Shown here in pieces: positions 1-9,380 of a DNA stretch of 64,000 nt. Source of the stretch: an uncultured Burkholderiales bacterium (GTDB lineage: Bacteria; Pseudomonadota; Gammaproteobacteria; Burkholderiales; Eutrophovitaceae). Made by a program: the position numbers and the translations under genes. Location of the stretch: contig CATOSA010000034.1 of NCBI GenBank assembly GCA_951812315.1, positions 1-64,000 on the forward strand, read 5' to 3'. The notes under the pieces were generated by a model. The model was given only the letters and a program-made list of their open reading frames with translations, searched no databases and was not told the origin of the DNA. Each line of letters starts with the position of its first letter. Position 1 is the first letter of the stretch.

Positions 1-110
1 GCCGGAACCAAACCGGTGGCCAGTCAATTCACCATGTGTCGAATGGGAATGGCCGCTGTGAAGATGCGGACCGTTCAGATCACCGGGGCTGTTGTGACTG
101 TGCACGGCGG

Positions 111-1164
111 TCAGGCAACCGGTTTCGAGGCCTTCGCTTCGAGCGCTGCGATGTTGTCCCGCGCATGCAGGTAACGCGCGCGCATCTGTGGACGCATCGG
201 TCCCGTCAGATGGCTTGCGGTACAGCGCCAGGATACGTGCCGATTCCGCGTCCGAAGGGCTGTCTGTCGTGCTGTCGAGCACTGCGTCGGCATCGTTCGG
301 GGCATTGCACACGAGCACGATGTCGCAGCCTGCTGCTATAGCCGCTTTTGCACGCGCTGGTGCGTCTCCGGCAGTACGCGCGCCGCGCATCGACAAATCG
401 TCGCTGAAAATCACCCCTTTGAAACCGATCTGGTCGCGCAGAACGTCCCGTAACCAGAATCTGGAGAATCCGGCTGGCTGCGCATCGACGCGCGGATAGA
501 TGACGTGCGCCGGGATCACTGCGTCGAGATCGGCGCGACATAGTTCGGCAAACGGACGAAGGTCGCTTCTTGCGATTTCGGCAAATTCTCTTTGATCGAT
601 TGCGACATCGTGATGGGAGTCCGTTTCGATCGCACCGTGTCCGGGAAAGTGCTTGCCCACGGCGATCATTCCGCATTCTTTCAGGCCGGCAATAAATGCC
701 TTTGCCAGAGCAATGACTGCGTCTGGTGAAGCATGCAATGCTCGATTGCCAATTGCACCCTCGTACCCGTAGTCCAGATCGAGAACCGGGGCAAAGCTGA
801 AATCGATACCGCACGCGGCCAGTTCGGTGCCGATGACAAGCGCGGCATCGTGCGCGGCACGCACGCCCTGCCCTGCATCCACATCCCAAAGCGAGCCGAT
901 CTTCTGCATCGCTGGAATTAATGTGAATCCGTCACGAAACCGCTGCACACGGCCACCTTCCTGATCGACGGCAATCAACAAAGGCGGATCGCGCAATGCC
1001 TTGATTTCCGCACACAGCGCAGTCAATTGCGCGGGGCTGTCGAAGTTTCGGGCAAAAAGAATCACACCCCCGCAGCACGGGTGTTGCAGGCGACGGCGAT
1101 CAGCCGATTCGAGCTGAGTACCGCCAATATCGAGCATGACGCGGCCGGGCAGCAAACGTTTCAC
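111..1164 (-). CDS. nagZ: Beta-N-acetylhexosaminidase NagZ, apparent frameshift near the C-terminus
   Basis: Cytoplasmic glycoside hydrolase family 3 enzyme that removes GlcNAc from anhydromuropeptides during cell-wall recycling. The GTG start at 1164 gives VKRLLPGRVMLDIGG. Family motifs follow in order: AVDQEGGRVQRF, GKHFPGHG, DSHHD (catalytic His loop) and FSDDLSMRGA (nucleophile Asp). After the residues DASTDA the original frame loses all similarity and stays open to the window edge. The neighbouring frame reads RYLHARDNIAALEAK and stops at 111, which looks like a normal NagZ end. The switch falls at an alternating CG tract (175-183), so this is either a real slippage mutation or an assembly error. 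It is the last visible gene of the minus-strand operon. Confidence 0.85.
175..183. repeat. Alternating CG tract at the nagZ frame change
   Basis: Nine bases of pure CG alternation mark the point where the NagZ-like reading passes from one frame to another. Gain of two CG units, or loss of one, would restore a single frame. It is a candidate dinucleotide-slippage site. Confidence 0.5.
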
Positions 1165-1236
1165 TGAACAGCCTCTGGTGCAATATTTACCGCGTAATAC
1201 AGAGTGACTTTCATTCGTGTGCCTCAAGCACTAATT

Positions 1237-1620
1237 TCATCCGCGTGCTTCCAGCACGACTACAGCACACGCAAGGCCTTTTTCGTGGGTGATTGACAGG
1301 TGCGCGTCAGTCACCCGGCGTGATGCCATATAAGCATCAAGCGCTTCACTAAAACTGAATACCGGGCGCCCGATGTCTGTTGATATGACGCCAATCGAAT
1401 GCAGCGTCACCGGATATCGAAGGCCGGTGCCGAGCGCTTTCGATATGGCTTCTTTCGCCGCGAAGCGGTTGGCGAGAAACCACACTTTCCGGGAACTGCG
1501 TTCATAGTGTTCGCGCTCTTCCAAATTCAGCACGCGCCCTGCGAATTTGTCGCCGTATTCATCGATCAGCTTCTGGATGCGTTGCACTTCGACCAGATCA
1601 ATTCCAATGCCGATAATCAT
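1237..1620 (-). CDS. acpS: Holo-[acyl-carrier-protein] synthase
   Basis: Transfers 4'-phosphopantetheine from CoA to apo-ACP, which activates the carrier for fatty acid synthesis. The 127-residue length is typical. The N-terminal motif GIGIDLVEV contains the Mg-binding Asp8, and FAAKEAISKALGTG carries the second metal/catalytic pair around Lys56-Glu57. The ATG start overlaps the TAA stop of pdxJ by one base, so the two are translationally coupled. The pdxJ-acpS pair is widely conserved in proteobacteria. Confidence 0.95.
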   Translation of the reverse strand: MIIGIGIDLVEVQRIQKLIDEYGDKFAGRVLNLEEREHYERSSRKVWFLANRFAAKEAISKALGTGLRYPVTLHSIGVISTDIGRPVFSFSEALDAYMASRRVTDAHLSITHEKGLACAVVVLEARG

Positions 1621-2363
1621 TACGTCGCCACGCCCGCTTGTATTGCATCGAGGAAGCCGTGAACGGACTCGGCCATTCCAAATTCAAGCGCATCCGACGT
1701 CAGCGCATGGCCAATCGATACTTCGGCCACATCTGGCACGCCGCGAATAAACGCCGGCAGATTGTCACAATTCAGATCGTGACCGGCATTGACGCCCAGG
1801 CCAGCGTCAAGTGCAGCCTGTGCCGCAGTCACATAAGTGGCGATCGATTCGTCCTGTTGCGCGGTGCCGTGAGCTAGCGCGTAGGACTCGGTGTAGAGCT
1901 CGACGCGATCGGCGCCTAGTTCGCGCGCTGCGGCCATGCTGCCGGCGACCGGATCCATGAACAGACTTACCCGGACACCAAGTTCGTGAAGTTCGGTAAT
2001 CACCGGTAGCAGCCGTTGCCGGTCTTGTTGCAGATCCCAGCCATGGTCTGATGTAAAAGCCGCGGGATCATCCGGAACCAGGGTGCATTGATGCGGACGG
2101 ACCTCCCTGACCAGGCTCATGAACTGATGGAAGGGATTGCCTTCGATGTTGTACTCGACGGTTGGCCGGGCATGTACCAGTTCAGCTAGATCGCGAACAT
2201 CCTGGGCACGGATATGCCGGCCGTCGGGACGCGGATGTACAGTAATGCCGTGTGCGCCTGCATTCAGCGCAATTTCAGCCAGGCGAACGACATTGGGAAC
2301 ACCGGTTGTTCGTGAATTGCGCAATAGCGCGATCTTGTTGACGTTGACGCTTAGCCTGGTCAT
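1620..2363 (-). CDS. pdxJ: Pyridoxine 5'-phosphate synthase
   Basis: Condenses 1-deoxyxylulose 5-phosphate with 3-amino-1-hydroxyacetone phosphate in the DXP-dependent vitamin B6 pathway. At 247 residues it is a full-length TIM barrel. The catalytic His-Glu-His set is recognisable: TVHPRPDGRH, NIEGNPFHQF and NAGHDLN. The N-terminal phosphate-site segment reads VNVNKIALLRNSR, whereas the E. coli enzyme has VNIDHIATLRNAR. It therefore belongs to a variant subgroup with Asn-Lys replacing Asp-His. It lies in the rnc-era-recO-pdxJ-acpS block. Confidence 0.93.
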   Translation of the reverse strand: MTRLSVNVNKIALLRNSRTTGVPNVVRLAEIALNAGAHGITVHPRPDGRHIRAQDVRDLAELVHARPTVEYNIEGNPFHQFMSLVREVRPHQCTLVPDDPAAFTSDHGWDLQQDRQRLLPVITELHELGVRVSLFMDPVAGSMAAARELGADRVELYTESYALAHGTAQQDESIATYVTAAQAALDAGLGVNAGHDLNCDNLPAFIRGVPDVAEVSIGHALTSDALEFGMAESVHGFLDAIQAGVAT

Positions 2364-2372
2364 GTGTTTGCG

Positions 2373-3101
2373 CTAGATCTGCTGTAAATCGACCAGTAGC
2401 TGCCTGGTATGCAGGGTCTTTGAGCCAAGGTGGTGGCCGACCAGATGCCGCATCAATAATTTGCCCTGTGAAAGCGTAACTGGATCTTCGTAATTGTCGC
2501 ATGCGAGATCGAGCAGTGTTTTACCCGACAACTCAACCGCTGATTCGTCGCCTTCGCGAATCGGAACCGGCCCGTGCTCGATAACATAGGTATAGCGGCC
2601 AGACGCGACGACCGGTTTACCCGTTTGCGCCTCACGGTCAAGCGTAAGCGTGTAGCCTAGTTCTCCGAGCAAAAATTTTTCGAAGCGCCGCAAGGTCGCC
2701 GAATAGTCCTTTTCCTGTGCAAGGCCGGAAACCGCTTCGGCGTACAGGTCAAACAGACCTTCGTGTGGATCGTCTCTGTGCAGGAACTTGAGAAGCAATT
2801 CATTGATATAGAAGCCGCACATCAGCCCCAGACCTTTGAACTGCGGCACGCCGCCCTGGCGCTCGGCTGAGTGCAAGCCTCGCAGCTCCCCTTTTCCGCC
2901 CCAGCCGAGCAACAGCGGCTGAAACGCCATGAGCGTTCCGCGTAACGCCGATTTGGGGCGTCGCGCGCCCTTGGCAACCAGTCCAATGCGGCCGTAGTGG
3001 CGGGTGAAGGCTTCGACGACCAGACTGGTCTCCCGGTACGGATAGTTGTGCAGAACGAACGCAGGTTCATTCTGGTGTCGTTTTCGATCGGGAGCGTTCA
3101 C
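2373..3101 (-). CDS. recO: DNA repair protein RecO
   Basis: Mediator of RecFOR recombinational repair that helps load RecA onto SSB-coated single-stranded DNA. I chose the GTG at 3101 (VNAPDRKRHQNEPAFVLHNY), 7 bases after the era stop. This gives 242 residues, normal for RecO; the frame stays open further upstream into era without family similarity. The N-terminal OB-fold is recognisable in YPYRETSLVVEAFTRHYG and GLVAKGARRPKS. The cysteine cluster present in some RecO zinc fingers is not evident. Confidence 0.9.
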   Translation of the reverse strand: MNAPDRKRHQNEPAFVLHNYPYRETSLVVEAFTRHYGRIGLVAKGARRPKSALRGTLMAFQPLLLGWGGKGELRGLHSAERQGGVPQFKGLGLMCGFYINELLLKFLHRDDPHEGLFDLYAEAVSGLAQEKDYSATLRRFEKFLLGELGYTLTLDREAQTGKPVVASGRYTYVIEHGPVPIREGDESAVELSGKTLLDLACDNYEDPVTLSQGKLLMRHLVGHHLGSKTLHTRQLLVDLQQI

Positions 3102-3108
3102 GCTGTTT

Positions 3109-4011
3109 TCAGTTGTATCCGAGCGCGTGCAGACTGCGCGCGTCGTCGGCCCAGCCCTGTTTGACGCGCACCCACACTTCCAGATAAACCTTGCCGTCAA
3201 ACAGTTCTTCCATGTCCTTGCGTGCCTGCGTCGCGATTGATTTCAATTTTGCGCCCTTCGCGCCAATGACCATCGCTTTGTGGGCTGGCCTGGAAACGAT
3301 AACCGTCGCGTAAATGCGTCGCAACGCACCCTGATGCTCGAACTTTTCGATTTCAACGGCTGCGCCATACGGCAGTTCTTCTCCAAGCGACCTGAACAGA
3401 TTTTCGCGGACAATCTCGGCCGCAAGAAATCGTTCCGGCCGGTCGGTGAGCATGTCGGAGTCGTAAACCGGCTCGCCTTCGGGAAGATACCGCTTGATGG
3501 TCTGAACGAGTTCTTCAAGCGCGGCGCCCTTCTCGGCACTCACAGGGACAATCTCGTTGAAAGCCCAGGCGGTGCGCAGGTCGTCGATAATCGGCAGTAG
3601 TTCGGCCTGATCGGCGAGCCTGTCAATCTTGTTGATGACAGCGATCACGGGCGAGCGTTCAGATAACAACGCGATGACTTTGCGGTCTTGCGGCGTGATC
3701 TTCCCTGCCTCAACCATCAATACGACGGCGTCTACTTCGCGAAGCGACGCGGTGGCGGCCCGGTTCATGGCTTTGTTCAGCGCGCTGGAATGCCGCAGCT
3801 GAAATCCCGGCGTATCGAGAAACGCAATCTGGGTATCTTCGTCCGTGTATACACCCAGTATGCGGTGCCGGGTCGTCTGCGCACGACGTGACACAATGCT
3901 GATCTTGGCACCGACCAACCGGTTCAATAACGTTGACTTGCCCACGTTGGGGCGTCCGACTATCGCGACCATGCCCGACCGAAATGACGGATGCTGCTTT
4001 GCGCTTTTCAT
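3109..4011 (-). CDS. era: GTPase Era
   Basis: Essential GTP-binding protein that assists 16S rRNA 3'-end maturation and 30S assembly. The G domain shows G1 (GRPNVGKST), G3 (DTPGFQ) and G4 (NKIDR). The C-terminal KH domain that binds the 16S 3' end contains VIGAKGAKLKSIATQARKDM. The 300-residue length is standard. Unlike in E. coli, where rnc and era overlap, a 136-bp gap separates it from rnc here. Confidence 0.96.
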   Translation of the reverse strand: MKSAKQHPSFRSGMVAIVGRPNVGKSTLLNRLVGAKISIVSRRAQTTRHRILGVYTDEDTQIAFLDTPGFQLRHSSALNKAMNRAATASLREVDAVVLMVEAGKITPQDRKVIALLSERSPVIAVINKIDRLADQAELLPIIDDLRTAWAFNEIVPVSAEKGAALEELVQTIKRYLPEGEPVYDSDMLTDRPERFLAAEIVRENLFRSLGEELPYGAAVEIEKFEHQGALRRIYATVIVSRPAHKAMVIGAKGAKLKSIATQARKDMEELFDGKVYLEVWVRVKQGWADDARSLHALGYN

Positions 4012-4147
4012 GGCCCGGCTCGTAGTTAGTTCAGAAACGCAACTATACCGTCGCAGATGACCCGGTCGGCAATGTGCGCATCAATTTGACAGTGAATCCT
4101 GCTTGGCAGCGAATCAAATTTCTCAGTGATTGGAACTGAACCGGTTG

Positions 4148-4822
4148 TCACCCGCCCGCAGTCGCAATGTCGATGGCGCTTTGTGCCGCATCCTGTTCCG
4201 CCGCCCGTCTGCTCGAACCTTCCCCGAAAGTTTGTATGCTCATGGCTGAAACCAGGCATTCGACTCGAAACGACTGGTCGTGCGCGGCGCCGCTGACCGA
4301 GACAACGGAATACGCGGGCAAGGACATGCGTTTGCCTTGAAGGAGTTCCTGCAGCCTGGTTTTCGGGTCTTTTGTTACTGCCGCTGGGTCAAGTGTAGAA
4401 ATCACTGAGTCGAACAAAGTCTGGATTACGCCGCTAGCCGCAACAAAGCCAGCATCCAGGAACACTGCCCCGATGATGGCTTCGAGCGCGTCCGCCAGAA
4501 TCGATGGCCGGCCGGATCCGCCGCTTTGCAGTTCACCCTGCCCGAGCATGACGTACTGACCCAGTTCCAGGCCGGACGCTACGTCGAATAAGGATTGTTG
4601 ATTGACCATGTTTGCCCGCACTCGTGACAAATCGCCTTCCGTGAGGGCAGTAAAGCGTTCGAACAGCAGGTGCGCGATCACGCAGTTGAGTACTGAGTCA
4701 CCCAGGAACTCAAGGCGCTCGTTGTTCGGGCTGCCGTGAGACCGGTGGGTGAGTGCCTGCGTGAGCAAGCCTTCATCCCTGAATTTGTAACCGAGTTTCT
4801 GTTCGATCGCGTCGCCGTGCAT
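4148..4822 (-). CDS. rnc: Ribonuclease III
   Basis: Double-strand-specific endoribonuclease for rRNA precursor and mRNA processing. The RNase III signature NERLEFLGDSVL lies near residue 35, with the second catalytic acidic cluster in LADALEAIIGAVFLDAG. The C-terminal dsRNA-binding domain begins near DPKTRLQELLQ. At 224 residues it is full length. The gene sits between the DUF4845 gene and era, the usual betaproteobacterial order lepB-DUF4845-rnc-era. Confidence 0.96.
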   Translation of the reverse strand: MHGDAIEQKLGYKFRDEGLLTQALTHRSHGSPNNERLEFLGDSVLNCVIAHLLFERFTALTEGDLSRVRANMVNQQSLFDVASGLELGQYVMLGQGELQSGGSGRPSILADALEAIIGAVFLDAGFVAASGVIQTLFDSVISTLDPAAVTKDPKTRLQELLQGKRMSLPAYSVVSVSGAAHDQSFRVECLVSAMSIQTFGEGSSRRAAEQDAAQSAIDIATAGG

Positions 4823-4844
4823 CGTTTACCCGAATCGGTCGCAG

Positions 4845-5207
4845 CTAATGGCTGGTCGCTTCAAAGTCAATGCACGCAGTGATATTTCCCATCATGTGTA
4901 CGCGTTTCTCGTACAGGATGGTAAGAATGATTTCGCCGCCTTCTTGGTCGATTTCCATATCCCGGCCGTCAACAGATGTGATGTTGTCGATCTGCTTTCG
5001 GCGGTTGAATGCGGACTGCAGCTCACGTGGGGCGGCACCGCGGGTATCCGGTGCGCGCGCCATTTCTCGCAAATGACTCTGGATGGTCGCAAACTCGATG
5101 TATGCGGGGACCAGCTTCAATCCCATGATTGCGAAGAAAACGATCAGCCCTGCGATGAGGGCCATTCCCAACATTGTGACGCCTTGCTGTTTTGATTTCA
5201 TATGCAC
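4845..5207 (-). CDS. DUF4845 family membrane-anchored protein
   Basis: Small protein of unknown function, conserved between lepB and rnc in betaproteobacteria. The N-terminus (KQQGVTMLGMALIAGLIVFF) resembles a pilin-like or single-pass transmembrane segment at residues 8-30. A soluble region of about 85 residues follows. The start could be the ATG at 5207 (MHMKSK) or the in-frame ATG two codons later; neither choice affects the domain. Confidence 0.8.
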   Translation of the reverse strand: MHMKSKQQGVTMLGMALIAGLIVFFAIMGLKLVPAYIEFATIQSHLREMARAPDTRGAAPRELQSAFNRRKQIDNITSVDGRDMEIDQEGGEIILTILYEKRVHMMGNITACIDFEATSH

Positions 5208-5213
5208 TCCTGG

Positions 5214-6017
5214 TTAATGAATGCGCGTTCCAATGCGTTTGAGTTCATTGAAATTCCACCAGATAAGAAATGCCTTGCCGACAATGTTGCGCTCCGGAAC
5301 AAATCCCCAGTAGCGGCTATCCGAACTCGAATCCCGGTTGTCCCCCATCATGAAGTAGTGACCTTCCGGAACGTCGCATATAAATCCCGAGTCACTGAAT
5401 TCGCAGCGATCACGTTGCGGAAACTGGCGCACGGCGGCCAAGCGCACGGGCGGTTCATCAGGATTGATCAGCAGGGAGTGACGATGCGTGCCCAGATGTT
5501 CCCAGAATCGCCATGCGCGTACGTATGACAAGCTTCTGTCCGAGTACTGAAAATCGTCCATGCGTTCGACTTCGAGCAATTCGCCATTGAGGCTAAGACG
5601 CTTGTTGCGGTATTCGATACGGTCACCCGGTATTCCGGCCACGCGCTTGATGTAGTCGAGCGAGGGATTTTCCGGGTACCTGAACACCATGACATCGCCA
5701 CGTTTTGGGTCACCCGTATCGAGGATCTTGGTGTTGATTACCGGCAGGCGCACGCCGTAGCTCGATTTGCTTACGAGTATGAAATCGCCTACCAGAAGGG
5801 TCGGTATCATTGAGCCAGATGGAATCTTGAATGGTTCGACCAAAAATGACCGCAAGATGAATACCACCAAAATCACCGGAAAAAAGCTTTTCGAGTACTC
5901 CACCCACCAGGGCTCGTTCTTGTCGGGGTCCCTTTTGCCCGACAGCCAGAAGCGGTCCAATAGCCATACGCCGCCTGTGATGACCAGCAGCGTTAGCATC
6001 AGCAATGCAAAATTCAT
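5214..6017 (-). CDS. lepB: Signal peptidase I
   Basis: Inner-membrane serine protease that cleaves signal peptides from exported preproteins. Two hydrophobic segments lie in the first 62 residues, with a charged cytoplasmic loop between them. The catalytic serine is Ser69 in PSGSMIPTL, and the general-base lysine is Lys124 in DYIKRVAGIPGD. The box MGDNRDSSSDSRYWG lies near the C-terminus. It is 267 residues long and directly follows lepA, the conserved lepA-lepB operon. Confidence 0.96.
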   Translation of the reverse strand: MNFALLMLTLLVITGGVWLLDRFWLSGKRDPDKNEPWWVEYSKSFFPVILVVFILRSFLVEPFKIPSGSMIPTLLVGDFILVSKSSYGVRLPVINTKILDTGDPKRGDVMVFRYPENPSLDYIKRVAGIPGDRIEYRNKRLSLNGELLEVERMDDFQYSDRSLSYVRAWRFWEHLGTHRHSLLINPDEPPVRLAAVRQFPQRDRCEFSDSGFICDVPEGHYFMMGDNRDSSSDSRYWGFVPERNIVGKAFLIWWNFNELKRIGTRIH

Positions 6018-6050
6018 CGGAGCTTCGTCCTTTCCTCGAAATGTGACTGT

Positions 6051-7844
6051 CTATTTATTATCGACTTGCAGGATCGCCAGAAATGCTTCCTGGGGTATTT
6101 CTACAGTCCCTACCTGTTTCATGCGGCGTTTGCCCGCTTTCTGCTTTTCCAGCAGTTTCTTTTTGCGGGTAATGTCACCGCCATAACATTTCGCGAGCAC
6201 GTTCTTGCGCAGCGCCTTGACGTTCTCTCGGGCGAGGATTTGTGATCCGATTGCCGCCTGGACCGCAACGTCGAACATTTGCCGCGGAATCAGCTTTCGC
6301 ATCCGCGTCGCAACGTCTCGCCCCCGGCTCAATGCGCTTGCACGATGAACGATCAATGAAAGCGCGTCCACCCGCTCACCGTTAATGAGCACGTCAAGTT
6401 TGCATAAATCGTCGGCGCGGAACTCCTTGAATTCGTAATCGAGCGAGGCATATCCGCGTGACACTGATTTGAGCTTGTCAAAAAAATCAAGAACCACCTC
6501 ATTCAGCGGCAATTCGTAGGTCATCATGACCTGGTGACCCATGTATTGCATGTTCTTTTGTACACCACGTTTGTTGTTGCACAGGGTCATGACCGGACCG
6601 ACATAGTCCTGCGGCATCAAAATCGTCGCAGTGATAAAGGGTTCGCGAATTTCCTGGATCTTCGACAGATATGGGAGTCTGGACGGATTCTCCACTTCCA
6701 GAACTGATCCGTCTCGCATGAGCACTTCGTAAACGACTGTTGGTGCCGTCGTGATCAGGTTGATTCCGTACTCGCGTTCGAGGCGTTCCTGCACGATATC
6801 CATGTGCAGCAAGCCGAGAAATCCGCAACGAAATCCGAATCCCAGCGCCTGCGATGTCTCCGGTTCATAGTGTAATGACGCGTCATTGAGTTGCAGTTTT
6901 TCCAGTGCGTCGCGAAATGCCTCATATTCATTCGACTCAACCGGATACAGGCCTGCGAACACCTGCGGCTTGATTTCCTTGAATCCGGGCAGGGCCTTGT
7001 CGGCCGGCCGGGTTACCGAAGTAAGCGTGTCCCCCACCCTTGCCGCTGCGAGTTCCTTGATGCCTGCAATTACAAACCCGACCTCGCCGGCAGACAGACT
7101 GGTACGTGCGCTGGAGCGAGGCGTAAACACGCCGACCTGTTCGCACTGGTAACTGCCTTGCGTGGACATCAGAAGGATTTTGTCTTTGGGTTTCAGAACG
7201 CCGTCAACGACTCTGACCAGCATGATTACGCCGACATAATTGTCAAACCACGAATCGATGATCAGCGCCTTGAGCGGCGCATCGATCTGTCCCGCAGGCG
7301 GCGGTACACGCGTAACGATTGCCTCAAGAATGTCGCTTACGCCTTCGCCGGTTTTGGCGCTGGCGTGTATCGAATCTTGTGCAGGTATTCCAATGACGTC
7401 CTCGATCGCTCCGATGACACGTTCCGGCTCAGCGGAGGATAGATCGATCTTGTTCAATACCGGGATTACTTCGACGCCTTGTTCTATTGCGGTGTAGCAG
7501 TTGGCTACTGTTTGCGCTTCGACTCCCTGCGAGGCGTCGACTACGAGTACCGCGCCTTCACAAGCAGACAACGACCGCGACACCTCATATGAGAAATCGA
7601 CGTGACCCGGCGTGTCGATCAGGTTGAGCTGGTATTGCTGACCGTCGCGTGCCCGGTAACTCAGGGCGGCAGTCTGTGCCTTGATGGTAATGCCGCGCTC
7701 GCGCTCGAGATCCATTGAATCGAGCACCTGGGATTCCATTTCCCTGTCTGACAATCCACCGCATTGCTGGATGAAGCGGTCGGCAAGCGTCGATTTGCCG
7801 TGATCAATATGCGCGATGATTGAAAAATTGCGGATATGCTGCAT
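6051..7844 (-). CDS. lepA: Elongation factor 4 (LepA)
   Basis: Ribosome-associated GTPase implicated in translation initiation, subunit biogenesis and back-translocation. The N-terminus is the family start ([19 protein letters not shown]) with the P loop; [10 protein letters not shown] is G3 and NKIDL is G4. The C-terminal EF4-specific domain ends with [13 protein letters not shown]. The length of 597 residues is normal. No Shine-Dalgarno precedes the ATG; instead a terminator-like hairpin with a T run ends 4 bases upstream. Confidence 0.97.
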   Translation of the reverse strand: MQHIRNFSIIAHIDHGKSTLADRFIQQCGGLSDREMESQVLDSMDLERERGITIKAQTAALSYRARDGQQYQLNLIDTPGHVDFSYEVSRSLSACEGAVLVVDASQGVEAQTVANCYTAIEQGVEVIPVLNKIDLSSAEPERVIGAIEDVIGIPAQDSIHASAKTGEGVSDILEAIVTRVPPPAGQIDAPLKALIIDSWFDNYVGVIMLVRVVDGVLKPKDKILLMSTQGSYQCEQVGVFTPRSSARTSLSAGEVGFVIAGIKELAAARVGDTLTSVTRPADKALPGFKEIKPQVFAGLYPVESNEYEAFRDALEKLQLNDASLHYEPETSQALGFGFRCGFLGLLHMDIVQERLEREYGINLITTAPTVVYEVLMRDGSVLEVENPSRLPYLSKIQEIREPFITATILMPQDYVGPVMTLCNNKRGVQKNMQYMGHQVMMTYELPLNEVVLDFFDKLKSVSRGYASLDYEFKEFRADDLCKLDVLINGERVDALSLIVHRASALSRGRDVATRMRKLIPRQMFDVAVQAAIGSQILARENVKALRKNVLAKCYGGDITRKKKLLEKQKAGKRRMKQVGTVEIPQEAFLAILQVDNK

Positions 7845-7847
7845 CAG

Positions 7848-7871
7848 AAAAAAGGCACTTGACGTGCCCTT
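7848..7871 (-). terminator. Intrinsic-terminator-like hairpin directly before lepA
   Basis: On the minus strand an 8-bp stem (7864-7871 with 7851-7858, one G-T pair) encloses a 5-base loop and is followed by six Ts. It ends 4 bases before the lepA ATG. It could terminate the rpoE-mucD transcript or attenuate lepA. Confidence 0.6.
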
Positions 7872-7945
7872 CGAATCCGTTAAAGGCGCGAATTCTAACG
7901 GATTTTCTGCATTCTGAGTGTCTGCGAGCCGGTCTTCCCAATGTG

Positions 7946-9328
7946 TCAGTTGCCATCCAGGCGAATTGGCACGTAAATCGCGCCCTGGCCTCTGCGCACG
8001 AGCAGCGCGACGCTGCGTGCCTTGCCGTATTCGGCCATCAGTTCCTTGAATTGGCCGATCGATTTGACGTCATGATTATTCAGTGCCAGCACAACGTCCC
8101 CGCGCCGAATACCGGCGCGCGCGGCCGGGCCTTCTACCTGCTCCACCCTGACGCCGCCTTTGATATTGAGCTCACGGCGCTCATCAGCCGACAGGCTGGA
8201 TACCGTCAAACCCAGTTTGGCAATCGTATTGCGTGATTGTGTCGGCTGGTCCGGTTCGCCCCGGCTGACGGCGGGTTCATCAGTAATTTCGCCGACGATG
8301 ATCGCTATGTCCTTGGGTTTGCCTTTTCGCCATACCTCGACGATTACCCGTGATCCCGGCTTGGTTTGCCCGACAATGCGCGGCAAATCGCGGGAAGATT
8401 CAACCTCCTTGCCATCAAATTTCAGGATGACATCAGATGTCTCAATTCCCGCCTTGTCCGCGGGCCCGCCTTTTTCCACCGAATTTACGAGTGCGCCCTG
8501 TGCATTGGGAAGGCCGAACGACTCGGCGAGTTCTTTCGTCACTTCCTGAATGACTACGCCGATACGCCCTCTTCTGACCCGCCCGGCAGTGCGCAACTGG
8601 TCGGCAATATCCATTGCCACGTCAATTGGAATCGCAAAAGACAATCCCATGAAACCGCCGGTACGGCTGTATATCTGTGCGTTGATGCCGACCACCTCGC
8701 CCTTCATGTTGAATAGCGGTCCACCCGAATTACCAGGATTGATCGCGACATCGGTCTGGATAAACGGTACGTAGTTCTCCTGTGGCAGCGACCGCCCGAT
8801 GGCGCTGACAATGCCTGCAGTAACAGTGTTCTCGAAGCCGAATGGCGAGCCGATAGCCAGCACCCATTCACCAACCATGAGTTCGCCCGGATCACCGATC
8901 GTCACGTGCGGAAGGTTACTGGCCTCGATCTTTATGATGGCAACGTCAGTACGCTTGTCGAATCCAATCAAGCGGGCTTTGAATTCTCTTTTGTCGTTGA
9001 GTTTGACGGTAATGTCGTCGGCGGCGGCGACCACATGGGAATTTGTCAGGACGTAACCGTCTGCACTGATGATAAAGCCGGAACCGAGCGATCTGGACTC
9101 ATACTCCCGTGGTCCTTGTGGCGGCCCGAAACGTCTGAAGAAGTCGAAGAATGGATCGTCTTCCGGTACCGGAGATTGCTGCGGTGAATTCTTGACCGAC
9201 TGGCTGGTGCTGACGTTGACGACAGCGGCGCCCTGCGCTTGCACCAACTTGGTGAAATCGGGCAGGCTTTGCGCGGTCGCGAACCCCGACACAATCAGCA
9301 GCACCATTGAGAAAAGCGTTCTTTTCAT
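7946..9328 (-). CDS. mucD: Periplasmic serine protease DegQ/MucD (HtrA family)
   Basis: Periplasmic HtrA-type protease and chaperone that degrades misfolded envelope proteins and dampens the sigma-E response. It has a signal peptide (residues 1-20, ending AQS). The trypsin-like domain carries the triad His in LTNSHVV, Asp in [10 protein letters not shown] and Ser in [11 protein letters not shown]. Two PDZ domains follow, the second near [16 protein letters not shown]. The length is 460 residues. It lies downstream of mucB in the order rpoE-rseA-mucB-mucD, so I prefer mucD to degQ. Confidence 0.92.
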   Translation of the reverse strand: MKRTLFSMVLLIVSGFATAQSLPDFTKLVQAQGAAVVNVSTSQSVKNSPQQSPVPEDDPFFDFFRRFGPPQGPREYESRSLGSGFIISADGYVLTNSHVVAAADDITVKLNDKREFKARLIGFDKRTDVAIIKIEASNLPHVTIGDPGELMVGEWVLAIGSPFGFENTVTAGIVSAIGRSLPQENYVPFIQTDVAINPGNSGGPLFNMKGEVVGINAQIYSRTGGFMGLSFAIPIDVAMDIADQLRTAGRVRRGRIGVVIQEVTKELAESFGLPNAQGALVNSVEKGGPADKAGIETSDVILKFDGKEVESSRDLPRIVGQTKPGSRVIVEVWRKGKPKDIAIIVGEITDEPAVSRGEPDQPTQSRNTIAKLGLTVSSLSADERRELNIKGGVRVEQVEGPAARAGIRRGDVVLALNNHDVKSIGQFKELMAEYGKARSVALLVRRGQGAIYVPIRLDGN

Positions 9329-9351
9329 TCAATCCCCCTGAAACATGAATA

Positions 9352-9365
9352 GCCCGATTACGGGC
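9352..9365. other. Small perfect hairpin between mucB and mucD
   Basis: A 5-bp GC stem with a 4-base loop lies in the 52-bp mucB-mucD gap. No T run follows, so it may stabilise or process the mRNA rather than terminate transcription. Confidence 0.35.
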
Positions 9366-9380
9366 GGCGGCGCGAAACGA

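Noticed and set aside
206-889. 227-codon minus-strand reading frame in nagZ
   Set aside because: It is an Arg/Cys-rich shadow; the NagZ motifs lie in another frame across the same DNA.
4026-4259. 77-codon frame between era and rnc
   Set aside because: Its upstream half is a shadow of the rnc C-terminus and the rest shows no similarity; RNase III ends normally at 4148.
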